The notes under the pieces: model-generated
Database searches by the model: none
Seen by the model: the letters and a program-made list of their open reading frames with translations, nothing else
Told to the model about the DNA's origin: nothing
From: Calamus simplicifolius
Lineage: Eukaryota; Streptophyta; Magnoliopsida; Arecales; Arecaceae
Assembly (NCBI GenBank): GCA_900491605.1
Contig: UESW01004570.1
Location: forward strand, 583,107-647,106
DNA length: 64,000 nt
Direction of reading: 5' to 3'
Shown: piece after piece, positions 45,901-54,424 of the stretch
Position numbering within the stretch: the stretch's first letter is position 1
Layout: each line of letters opens with the position of its first letter
Translations under genes and position numbers: made by a program

Positions 45901-48109
45901 GGCATGCTACAGGAACAACATCTGAGACCTGTCTCCAGTAAAGCAAAATCAGTAATAATGTCAACCAACAAAGAATTCTCTTCTCCAAGAAATATGAATT
46001 AAGTGGAAGTATTCAAATCTTATAGCACAATAAGACAACTTTTCAACAATCACGTGCAGAAGAAATAGCAATTACCACTAAGTCAGCCCTGATAGAGTTC
46101 AGCCACGCCACTTCAGTTGCCAAAATAGAGTCTCGGGGCACCACAGCTGTCTGATGATACTGTATTTGGAAGAATAAGAAGAAAAGGGAAGCCATTTATA
46201 AATATGAAAGTCTTGATGCAAATATTCATTATGTCATGGAACGGTACTTATTTTAAGGCGCAAGCTGAACACATGAATTGACAGAAGCTCAGGAAACATT
46301 TATCAGGCAAGAATTCACACCTTCTCCAAGGAGGCAAGCCGGTCTACTGTCAAAGCATCAGCTTGCACAGCTCCACAGTCCAACAAAACCTGAGATTCCA
46401 CAATTTCAATCAGTGTTCATAATTTGTATCAGAATATTTCGATTGCAGACACCTTCAATTTCCAGTCTGACCTTGCGAATGTGGAGATTGGGAGACTGTA
46501 TCTCAGTGGTGAAAACAAAATCTGGAGCACCTGTGACCACGTGAACATCATGCCCTGCAGCAATGAGATGTCGCACAACCTGCGAGAAAAGAACTTGTCA
46601 CATAATTCATCTCATATTATATTTCTCCAGCTTCTATGATATCAACGGTAGTCAAAAGGCTCAAATCGCCACACAGCTGCCAAAGCAATCCGTAGATCAG
46701 GGTTTACAACTCAAATTGGAGTCTCTGTTTCGATAGTTCTAATACATGTTCGAGTTAAAATCATGGAGGAATTAAAGAAATATCTTTACAACTTGATTGT
46801 TATTACACCTTCCTCCTAAATTCCTGGACTGAGATATGTCTTAATGTAATGATTCATTCTTTTTTATCAACCAAGCACGCTTACAATCCTATCCACCACT
46901 CAAATTAACTAGAAATCGAATTAAAAAACGACCGTTTATTCCCCCCACACCAAATAAATAAATAAAAGGAAGACTTCTCGGCTCAAAGCTAGAATTCCTT
47001 AAAAGAAAGAAAGAAAGAAGAGAAATAAAAACCAACTCCTTATTCGCCCGGAAATTGTCAGCGGAATTATACAGGGAAAGAAGGGAGAGACCAACCGATT
47101 CGAATATCCCGAGATTTAGGGCATAATGAAAAAGATCACTTTTTCTAAAAGTTTATCCAAAAATTTTGGGATTAATTTATTCGAAAGGCTCCCACCCTCC
47201 TACGACTCTTCTTAATTTCAGCACCACTACAAGGTCACTGTTCTCTATAGAAGTTCATTTCGGCAATTATCGGGTTACAGATCGCATCTTGCGGATAAAA
47301 AAAAAAAAAAAAGTTCCAGATCACACTTTATTGTTTTTTTTTTTTTTTTTCCAGACATTTCCAAGAGACTAGACACAGAAACTAAATCATTGAAAGAAAA
47401 GGAAAAAATAAAGAAAATGGGGGTATAACAACTAAAGAATAAGGGCCAAATTTTTGCGAACGAAAAAAAAAAAAAGGAAAAGGAAAAGGAAGAGAGAAAA
47501 GATAAGAAAGCACAGTGCGATCGGTGCACCTCGACGACGCGGGTGGCGTGGCCGAACCCATGGCCGGTGATGTAGAAGGCGAAGACGAGGTGCTCGCGAG
47601 AAACGGAGACCTCTCCATTTCCGTCGGGAATCCTCATTACCTCCTCAAACTTTTATATCTCAATAAACGCGATTTAAAAACAGAAATCCAAAAACCCTAT
47701 CGAAAAACCTCAAAGAGTTAGCAGGAAAGAAAGAGGAGACGAAAGACGGGAGAAAAGAACATATAGTATGTATTAAATAAATAAATAAATAAATAAAGAG
47801 AATGAGGTCGTCGCACGGCAAGCAATGCTCATCGAAATTTACGGCAGCGAAGCGGGTAAAAATGCAGTGACCGCATTTTTTTTATCTTTTATTGGCGCTC
47901 TATCGATCCAATGTATTAAAAATATTTTAGAAAAAAAAAAGAGAAAAAAATAAAGCTAAGAAGGATCTAGGAAGAGGAGGATGTACGTCAACGACACGGG
48001 TAGCATGACCAAAGCCATGACCGGTGATGTAATACGCGAAGATCAAGTGCTTCCGCTCTCCACCATTCCCAATCTTTTGCTTCTTCTCGGGGGAAGAGGA
48101 TAACGCCAT
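20879..48109 (-). CDS. ARA1: L-arabinokinase, 29-exon gene
   Basis: The encoded enzyme phosphorylates L-arabinose at C1 in the cytosol, the first step of arabinose salvage to UDP-L-arabinose. Exons on the minus strand, all flanked by GT/AG: first exon 48109-47987 or 47637-47530; then 46579-46472, 46389-46321, 46159-46076, 45928-45852, 43030-42964, 42499-42442, 42327-42260, 42180-42118, 41341-41288, 41183-41081, 40992-40883, 40785-40666, 39701-39646, 36473-36295, 36206-36041, 35341-35258, 35098-34973, 34577-34447, 34366-34285, 27918-27831, 24036-23993, 23889-23794, 23705-23629, 23360-23142, 22941-22776, 22024-21953, 21559-21356, 21010-20879 (stop TAA 20881-20879). The protein would be about 1003 residues, the usual family length: a glycosyltransferase-like N-half (GHGFGHATRVVE) and a C-terminal GHMP kinase (ARAPGRLDVMGG, VPEGKGVSSSAA, GAKITGGGSGG). 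Exon 14 is one base short, so translation depends on the acceptor used for exon 15. Exon phases agree everywhere else. Confidence 0.93.
24043..24098. repeat. 28-bp perfect tandem duplication next to the exon 22 acceptor
   Basis: ACATGAAAAACAACATTGGT plus AATCTCAT occurs at 24043-24070 and again at 24071-24098. It starts five bases upstream of the acceptor AG (24038-24037) of exon 22. Confidence 0.93.
24099..27682. other. Arabinokinase intron 21 interior, no gene seen
   Basis: The interior of this 3.8-kb intron has no recognised element. It contains the 13-bp tandem GAGCATGCACCG repeat at 25994-26020, a low-complexity polypyrimidine/(CT)n tract at 27236-27270, and an open frame at 24834-25217 without motifs. 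Confidence 0.6.
27683..27850. repeat. 84-bp perfect tandem duplication across the exon 21 splice donor
   Basis: Copy 1 is 27683-27766 and copy 2 is 27767-27850. Each carries the last 20 nt of exon 21 plus the CATG/GTTAGT donor, so the intron holds a second intact donor 84 nt downstream of the real one. Use of the distal donor would read a stop immediately (CAT GGT TAG). Confidence 0.93.
28443..29337 (-). mobile_element. LINE (L1 type) 3' end, 5'-truncated, in intron 20
   Basis: Minus-strand reading gives VMDELTKHFQDD, then in a shifted frame LFANDIMLID, a decayed form of the RT FADD region, and MLRWICGKTLKNRIRNKHIRE, RLRWFGHIQR and RGRGRPKLI at the C-terminus. The tail is (TTGAG)n at 28443-28460. 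The 9-bp duplication TAGCATCTT (28434-28442 and 29338-29346) brackets the insertion exactly. Confidence 0.88.
30514..31221. mobile_element. hAT MITE with telomere-like interior repeats
   Basis: TAGGGGTGCAACTTGGGC at 30514 and its inverted copy GCCCAAGTTGCACCCCTA ending at 31221 are perfect TIRs. The 8-bp duplication CCCTCGGC (30506-30513, 31222-31229) fits hAT. The interior repeats CCCGAACCC-type units and at 31101-31180 TAGGGTTAGGGTT-type units that resemble, but do not equal, the plant telomere repeat. It does not encode a transposase. A second copy starts at 63815. Confidence 0.93.
31230..33510. repeat. GC-rich degenerate CTCGGCCTC/CCCAGCTCC-type sequence inside the LTR
   Basis: Short degenerate units such as CTCGGCCTCGG, GCTCCCCTCGGCC and AGCTCCCGAGC fill this part of the solo LTR. 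Open frames up to 190 codons exist on both strands at once, as expected of GC-rich, stop-poor repeats, and none shows a protein domain. Confidence 0.7.
36660..36682. repeat. (AC)n microsatellite
   Basis: About 11 uninterrupted CA units in intron 14. Confidence 0.95.
36915..38718. mobile_element. MITE-like element in intron 14 carrying foreign DNA
   Basis: The left end GGCCCTGTTTGGCAAAGCTT (36915) and right end AGCTCCACCAACGGGCC (ending about 38718) are imperfect inverted repeats flanked by TTT and TTA, roughly a Harbinger-type 3-bp site. The left and right thirds are A/T-rich like a normal MITE. The middle (about 37440-38340) has a different composition and looks plastid-derived. Borders are within a few bases. 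Confidence 0.5.
37440..38340. other. Probable plastid-derived insertion (NUPT)
   Basis: Stretches such as GTGTAACTTGTTATCCTCTTG (37470), CATGAGGGTCCAACTCCATTG (37542) and CAACAATTCATCATGGAAGAA (37594), and the text around 38215-38330, look like angiosperm plastid spacer sequence as I remember it. I cannot name the plastid locus with certainty. Open frames of 85 and 94 codons here match no protein I know. Confidence 0.45.
39361..39563. repeat. Short MITE-like repeat in intron 13
   Basis: CCATGGTTTCAAAAGAATG on the left and ATATTTAAAACCTTGG on the right are imperfect inverted ends around GGTACC/GGTATGG-rich text. Similar GGTATGG-type words appear at 25560-25700 and 27295-27345. No clear TSD was found. 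Confidence 0.4.
39646..39701 (-). other. ARA1: Arabinokinase exon 14 with one missing base
   Basis: The exon reads VAAGILQDTAIGK then NMLQI, and is 56 nt long. In the family this is a 57-nt exon reading …AIGKK-Y-x-S-x-K before LSGARRL. The minus strand has five A after GGC (plus strand T at 39661-39665) where six restore the family text. Joined to the usual acceptor (exon 15 from 36473), the frame hits TGA after two codons. Joined to the AG five bases later (exon 15 from 36468), it continues as NMLQI-SGARRL. Confidence 0.8.
42876..42906. repeat. (TA)n microsatellite
   Basis: About 15 TA units in intron 6 of the arabinokinase gene. Confidence 0.95.
43919..44103 (-). mobile_element. Very short LINE 3' end in intron 5
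   Basis: The 9-bp duplication GATACTCAA (43910-43918 and 44104-44112) brackets about 185 bp that match the other LINE 3' ends (CATCTAAGCCTTTTCCCAAC at 43931). Because the tail itself consists of CTCAA units, the exact left border is ambiguous by one unit. Confidence 0.8.
45063..45590. mobile_element. MITE-like element in intron 5
   Basis: GATGTTTGGATGGAGAGAAA (left) faces TTTCTCTCCATCCAAACAGAGC (right), an inverted repeat of about 18 bp. The interior has purine-rich and pyrimidine-rich halves (GGAAGG… and …CCTTCC) that could pair. The target duplication was not resolved. Confidence 0.55.
47530..47637 (-). CDS. ARA1: Arabinokinase first exon A (proximal)
   Basis: The ATG at 47637-47635 opens 36 codons (MRIPDGNGEVSVSREHLVF…GHATRVVE) that end in GAG followed by a GTGCAC donor. 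Phase 0 fits exon 2, which starts VVRHLIAAGHDVHVV at 46579. The residues resemble the N-terminus I know for grass arabinokinases, so this is probably the ancestral first exon. A TATAAAAG lies only about 20 bases upstream of the ATG, too near for a normal promoter with a 5' leader. Confidence 0.8.
47987..48109 (-). CDS. ARA1: Arabinokinase first exon B (distal, alternative)
   Basis: The ATG at 48109-48107 opens 41 codons (MALSSSPEKKQKIGNGGERK, then HLIFAYYITGHGFGHATRVVD) that end in GAC with a GTACAT donor, again phase 0. Its last 22 residues match exon A with only conservative changes, while the first 19 are unrelated. An in-frame ATG at 48187 would add 26 residues, but the Ser/Pro-rich text there looks like leader, so I prefer 48109. 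A TATTAAAT at about 48165-48176 could serve as TATA for this exon. Exon A has no acceptor in front of it, so A and B should be mutually exclusive. Confidence 0.75.
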
Positions 48110-51100
48110 CGAGTGATCAGCGAAAGAACTATGAAATGGAGATGGAGATGGAGAAGAATACGTGTGATTTAATAAAAAGGATATCACCAGTTCCCGAACC
48201 AGACTCCTATTAATTTGCTGTAAATTGCCAAGATGTTTCTCCTATAAAATTTAGATTTTATTTTTTTATTTTTAAGAAAACCTTCATTGGTTTCAAAGCT
48301 TATCCAATTGTTTTAGTATTATGTCCTAAAAAATAGTAAGATGGATGAGCGATAAGATGTTTATCCAACTGTAATAGCGTTAATATCGTCATATCTAATC
48401 GTTGAAAGATTCCGGAAATCTCGCGAGCAGATTTTTCTCCTCATCCAAACTAAAAAAAGATCCTCTTTTAGAAAGAGTCTATCATGGATATTTTTTTGGT
48501 TCATGCATGCTTGACCCTGGATAAGGTCAACGAAAAGTTGCCATGCTGGCAAGTAAAGCAACGCATCACTCCCATGCCAGTACCAGTTTATCAACATCTT
48601 ACTAAGACCCTTACCTTCGAGATTTTATTTAAAAGTTTAATAATGTAAGACTAAAATATACCTTTGATCTTTAAACTTCCACTTGAAATTTATCTTTTAT
48701 CCTCAAACGCTCATTTGTTACATTTTAGATATTGCATTTTAACATTGTAAACCAATTAAATTAAAGAAAATAGTTAATATGCTATTTCGATATGTTATAT
48801 ACCAAGCGTTGGTAGTAGGTAATCTATCCAAATTATCGATAATTTAAAAAAGCTCCATCGGATATCCCAAACATATTTTGAATAATAATCTATCATGTAA
48901 TAGTAATCTAGAGAGGTGGTTATCCATTATCGGCTATATTATAATCTAATAAAATTTTTTTTTGACAAAATTACCACGACCTTTTTTATAAAAATAAAAT
49001 TATCCATTTCTTCAAACAAAAGTATTCCTTTTTTTCTCTCTTTTGTCCTCTTGCCTCCGTTATCTCTTTTCTCATATCTCCAAACAAAAATAAACCGTGA
49101 TATTATTCGTCCATAAAAAGAAAAAAATATGAAAAGAAAAAAAAAAAAAAAAAAAAATAAAAAAAAATCTTAAAAAAAAAAATTTAATTAAAAAATTTAA
49201 AAAAATTAAAAAAATTAAAAAAAATAAATTTAAAAATTGAATTTTAAAAATTTAAAATTTAAAAATTTATTTTTAAAATTAATAATTAAAATTTTTAAAA
49301 ATAAATTAATTTATTATTTATTTTTTAAATTAATTTTTAAATTTTTTTTTAATTTTTTATTTTTTTTTAATTTTTTTTTTAATTAAATTAATTAAAAATT
49401 AATTTTTTTTTATTTTTTAATAATTTTTTTTTGAAAATATTTTTTAATTAATTAATATTTAAAATAAAAATAAAAAAAAATATCAATTATTCTATTGATC
49501 TTAATTAATTTTATATAACAAAATATCAAAAAATAAATTATTTTAAAATATAAAAATAAATTATGGTAATTGAAGTCTAAGAATCAAAAAAAATTTGAAT
49601 AAATGTTTAAAGATTAAAAATATATTTTAATCTTAAAAAAATAAATCTAGTATCTTCTACTTATATATAAATACTTTGATTTAGGGGTATTTGGAATATT
49701 TTGAAATTTTTTAATAGATTTGATTTTGTATATAAATTTGATTTAGGGTATTTTAGGAATTTGATGTTATATACTGGTAATCTGTTTGTCATACCAACAC
49801 AATATCATATTATTGTAACATTATCAGTATACTAAACACAGTAATCAATATTGCTAGCAATCCATCCAATGGTAATTTATCTTATAGGAATCACATTACC
49901 ATTTAGGATTGCTGGCAATGTACCAAACGTAACCATAGATTAATTAATTTTAATTTCAATTGATCTATATAAGAAAACATTAGCTACGTAACATTTTTAA
50001 AATTCAAAAATAAAATAAAATTTAATAATATTCAAGGACCAAAATATATTTTCATCATAATATTAATAATTTTATAAAATATTCATCATACAACAAATAA
50101 TATCATATTTTTTTTTTATATTTATATAAAAATACATCATACATAAACGTCAACTGTTTGATCATTCAGCATAACACAAGATTTTTTATATACATTAAAT
50201 AATTTTTACCGATTTGCTCCTACAAGCTTTTGCATTTTCAGCAAAAGAGAATAAAAGATGTTGATGACGATCCCTAGCTTACTTCTTCTTTTTTTTTCCA
50301 TAAAAGATGCAAAGCCACTGACAAGAAAATTTCAAGTTTCCTTTAGAAAGAAAAAGAAATATATGGTAAATTTTTCAATCAATTTCATATTAAAAATATA
50401 ATATTATAAAAACCATGAAATCACAAGCTTTAACTAAAAGCTGAAAATTCTATTAAACGGAGAAATCAATCATATTAATATTATAACATAACAATAATAT
50501 AATTATATATAATTATAATAATTAGTTTATAGTATTATCATAAATACTGAATGAAATATTAGTATAATTATAATATAATTATGTTGTGTGAAATGAGACA
50601 ATAATGTAATATTATCAACTAATAATATTAGTACATTATAGTACCATATTATCATATGTTATAATTTTATAATACAACTATAACAATATATTATAATATA
50701 ACAACTAATAATATAACGATAAATATTTTATTATATTAATTTTACAATGATGATATTAATATCATATAAAAATATGATAATATAATATAATATCAAAATA
50801 CTATCATAATAATTTACAAATAAAATAATTTATAATAATATTTTTTGGCACTTTCTCGATTTACATAGAAGATGTCAAAGCCACAGCTGGTTGCCAATCA
50901 GCAAATAAGTTTTTTTTTTTACGATTAAAAAAAAAATACTAACAGCTAACTGATAAATCTCTCAGCTCCACCCCAACTTCCCCTTCCCAGCACAAACATA
51001 GCTCTTTCCAACACCTCAACACTCATCATCGTCCAATTCTTACCCTCAAAATCATGAGTATACCAGCTAAAAATAAGCATAAATCACGACAATAACGAAA

Positions 51101-51661
51101 GAACAATCTTTCAACATTAGGTGAAATACTAAGCCATCCAAATACTGGAGCCATCCATGCCTCTCTGCTCCAATACATGCCTTGAGCTGAAATCAGTTGC
51201 AGCCTGTAAAAGTTTCAGGCCAGCCAAATTCTGTTTAATCTCTCTTCTTTTTCTACAGTTTTTTTTTTTTTTTTTTTTTTCATATGCCTGTCGCACATGC
51301 AAATTGACACAAGTGGATGTAAGCCATCAATACCATTGTCCTCTTCAATGTGAACAGCTTAATAATAGCATTTCTTTTAACCCAATTCTGCAGTTCAAAG
51401 AGTCTCCAGCGATAAAAACGTCCGGTTCTCTCAAGAGCATTCAAAGTTATCATCCAGGCACACAAAAAAACAAGCAGCTCAGGAACAGTGAAAGCTAATT
51501 TAATTGCTGTAATTTCATTCATACTTGGAATACCTTATAAGTTGGTTTCTCTGTGTAGCAAAACTTTGTTCATTCCATAAACAAGCTAACAAAAAGGCAT
51601 ACTCTCCTTGCCTATATATATGCTTATACCTATCATTCCCTTTTGCTAAGGAAAACAAATA
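48110..51661. other. Intergenic region between the two genes
   Basis: It should contain the arabinokinase promoter and the 3' UTR of the MBD gene. An AT-rich MITE-like stretch lies at 48806-49936 and A/T-rich sequence with ATAATATTA-type words at 50440-50850. A poly-T run lies at 51261-51280. No gene was recognised. Confidence 0.6.
48806..49936. mobile_element. AT-rich MITE-like element with an A/T-only core
   Basis: The left end AGCGTTGGTAGTAGGTAATC and right end GCAATGTACCAAACGTAACC are imperfect inverted repeats, similar to those of 10722-11255. The core at about 49134-49470 consists almost only of A and T in homopolymer runs. Confidence 0.45.
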
Positions 51662-51951
51662 GCATCACAAACACAGCAGAAAGGCAGGGGAGACTCTGCC
51701 CTGCAACTCATAGGAAGAAGCATCATTTAGTGATCGTTGAACTGTCTTCTGACTTGAGCTTTGGCTGGTCAGGCACAGAACTATTTTGTACACGTCTGGA
51801 TGAAGACGGGGTAGCTTTCTTTGCTTGTGGAAATGGTGCTGGTTCATTAGGAGGGGAGCAACCAGGCGCCTCAAAATGAGTAACTGATGAACCCACGCTG
51901 CTACTCTGAAGCTCCCTTCTAGAAGGGGAGCTGCCCAGGATAGAGGAATCA
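51662..51951 (-). other. Last exon of the MBD gene, reading frame uncertain
   Basis: Exon 3 ends GAAGAAG before GTATAC (phase 1). Joined to the TGCAG acceptor at 51952, it reads VIPLSWAAPLLEGSF… to a stop at 51662-51664. A different frame of the same exon reads a Ser/Pro/charged tail (DSSILGSSPSRRELQSSSV… to a stop at 51720-51722), which looks more like a natural disordered C-terminus. It would need an extra small exon or another acceptor. Confidence 0.5.
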
Positions 51952-54383
51952 CTGCAGCAAGAACAACCACGCATAAAATTAGCATACTAGAAACATGGTT
52001 GTGAGGTCAACGTTCCAGAGAGAGGTTCAATCTCCTAGAACCAAGGGAAAAAAAATACAATCTTTTATTAAGACATTATCAAAACTGGCATTATCCAGGT
52101 AAATTTATTCGAAGAACTACAGAAAAAATCAGAAATATCAAGATAATAGATGAGATATAATGAGACTGAGTAAAAAGCATGAATATTACGAACATTTTAC
52201 GAACTAACTGATGAAAAGTCCCCAAAAAAGGCTGCAAGATATCTCATATTTTCTTGGATAATGTACTAAAGCTAGTTGTCAAGAGTTTTTATCTGCAGAC
52301 ACAACACTGGAGTGCATAAGCCATAAAGAATATATAAATCACAGCGTGCTTTCCAAGAAACTGCATACGTGCCAACAGTTTATAGTTGGAATTGATTCTT
52401 CCCTTGCCCTTTCAGCTCACATCGTAATCACAGAAGACAGAACATTTCTTTAAGATAAAGAGCTATATCTCAGAAAGCAGATATCGCAGCAAATAAGGCA
52501 ATTGTTAGATAGCACAATCCCAAAGTTGGTATAAGATTTTATTCATTGCTAGAAAGACCAAGAGCACAGAGAACTTGCAGGGCAATTTTGTAGTAAGGAA
52601 GATTTTACAAGAACACTAAAACTTCTCTGTAACTTCGATTATATCAGTATACCTTCTTCAGGTTCAAAGGGCCTGGGCAATCCCAGGCCAGCACAGTCAC
52701 AAGGATTTGTCACACGTGAAGAGCGTTTTCTCACATAATTCTCTTGCAGAGGTCTCGGGATCTGAAATGAAAACTGAGATATATTGACACCATCCTCTGG
52801 GTGTTCCTTCAAATACCTGCAAACGCACAATTTGTTCACAAATCAAACAGAATGTGAATTTATCCAAATTAAAGCCAGAATACAAAGAATCAAGAATGGA
52901 AATGCATGATTACAGTCATGAAACACTTTATTAGGCACGAAAGCAAGAAATTTCATTCATACTTTTCAACCTCAACCATTGACCGCAGTTTCTTCCCAGT
53001 TGGAGATACATAATACCTGGAAAAATATCAGAGTTATAATTAACACTTGACAGCTCAATTTACATATCAATACAACATACATAATTTAAAACTGCATTCC
53101 ACAATTGCATTGGCATTCACAATAGAAATAAAGTTTTCCAAAGGTGTTGCCTGCTGCTTGCATAAGCAGAAAGTTATTTTTAACATGTGCATATATTAAC
53201 AGAAAGATTAAAAAAAAAAAATTGACTATGAAATGAAGTATGGTAAAATAGAAATTCCCTGGAAGCTATAATGACAAATGTAACAGACAGTTTTCTTTTG
53301 GCCAAAAGAATCACTTAAGAACATTTCCTTCTGCCAATCTGGACAAGTCTTCACTCCAACATGCCCAGATGGTATTGACGACATGGTTGCATCATAATGG
53401 TTGGGTCATGCCAAAAGATCCAGGATTTCTAATAACTACCATTGAATTTAATTTTAAGTTCTAAGAAGGTACTGAACCAGGAAAATCACAGAATATGCTC
53501 TCATTTGCACATGCCACATCATTTGATCTAATAAGACTAACCATCTCTCTCACTGACAACAGGATAAATGCATAACTCTCCCCGTACTGCCAAAATCAAC
53601 TTCCCTCTGCCCATCAAAAAATTCTACCAAGATATTGGAAAAATCTAATGTAAGTCTAACAAACTAAGGTAGTGTTTGATAGGAAAAATATTATCCATGG
53701 ATAAGTGTACGGGATAGAGTTTATCCCTGGCTATCCTTAGGGATATCCCTTGGCTATCCCATTGATCATATCAAATGCAAAAAGGTAAATCCATAGGATA
53801 ACCTTTTTTTACTCTTATTTGGAGGGATAACCAGCTATTCCTACATTTTCTAGGAAATAAATTGAGGGGATATCCCATGGTTAACCATGGATTATCCCTT
53901 TGGTTAACTTTATTCTCTGCTATCCCTTATAGTTATGGCTTTTGGGAATAAGAGGGGATATCCTCTGAATATCCCCTCTTATCCCCTATTTCAAACACTA
54001 CCTAAGAGAACATCAACACATGCCATGCCACCACACAGTAAAAAGGAAATGATTTCACTTAAGCACCAAATGAAAGGCTAAGAGAGCCCAATCTTTCACG
54101 TAAGTGCAAATTATTTATATCACAAAAAGAATTGTTATTAAGCATCTAGAGTGTATAAATCAATGGTTGAAACAATGACAAATTCAACTATAGATCAACC
54201 TTTGTAGAAGTAGTTGTAATCTTGAAAGCTCTCGGTTTTCTAATATAGACCAAAAGGTAAAATTTTAAGCTCGGCAATAATAGAATCGAGAGAGAGAAGA
54301 GAGAGAGAGAGAGAGGAGAGCTCGGTTTTCTAGTATAGACCAAAAGGTAAAATTTTAGCCCATGAATAAAAGAATCAAGATCA

Positions 54384-54424
<41 letters not shown>

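Larger units (their letters stand above)
40666..46579 (-). other. ARA1: Arabinokinase exons 2-13: glycosyltransferase-like domain
   Basis: These exons encode residues of about 37-363: VVRHLIAAGHDVHVVTGAPDF, VLLDCGAVQADALTVDRL, SDVVPVACRAAADAGIRSVC, WDFIYAEYVMVAGHHHRSIV, VVIFNFGGQ, VCGASDNQELPPNF, ASDCMLGKIGYGTCSEALAY and VRRDYFNEEPFLRNMLE. The fold resembles MurG/GT-B glycosyltransferases with a GYGTCSEAL nucleotide-sugar-site-like motif. In this family the domain is conserved but not shown to transfer sugar, so its role is open. Intron 5 (45851-43031) and others carry TE pieces. Confidence 0.85.

Noticed and set aside
47652..47661. TATAAAAG as the promoter of exon A
   Set aside because: It is only about 20 bases from the ATG, which leaves no room for a transcription start and leader.
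48109..48187. Upstream in-frame ATG at 48187 for exon B
   Set aside because: It would add a Ser/Pro/His-rich stretch unlike the family and overlaps the TATA-like sequence; 48109 is the better start.
51723..51974. A separate small gene (83 codons, Ser-rich)
   Set aside because: It coincides with the last exon of the MBD gene and has no independent start context.
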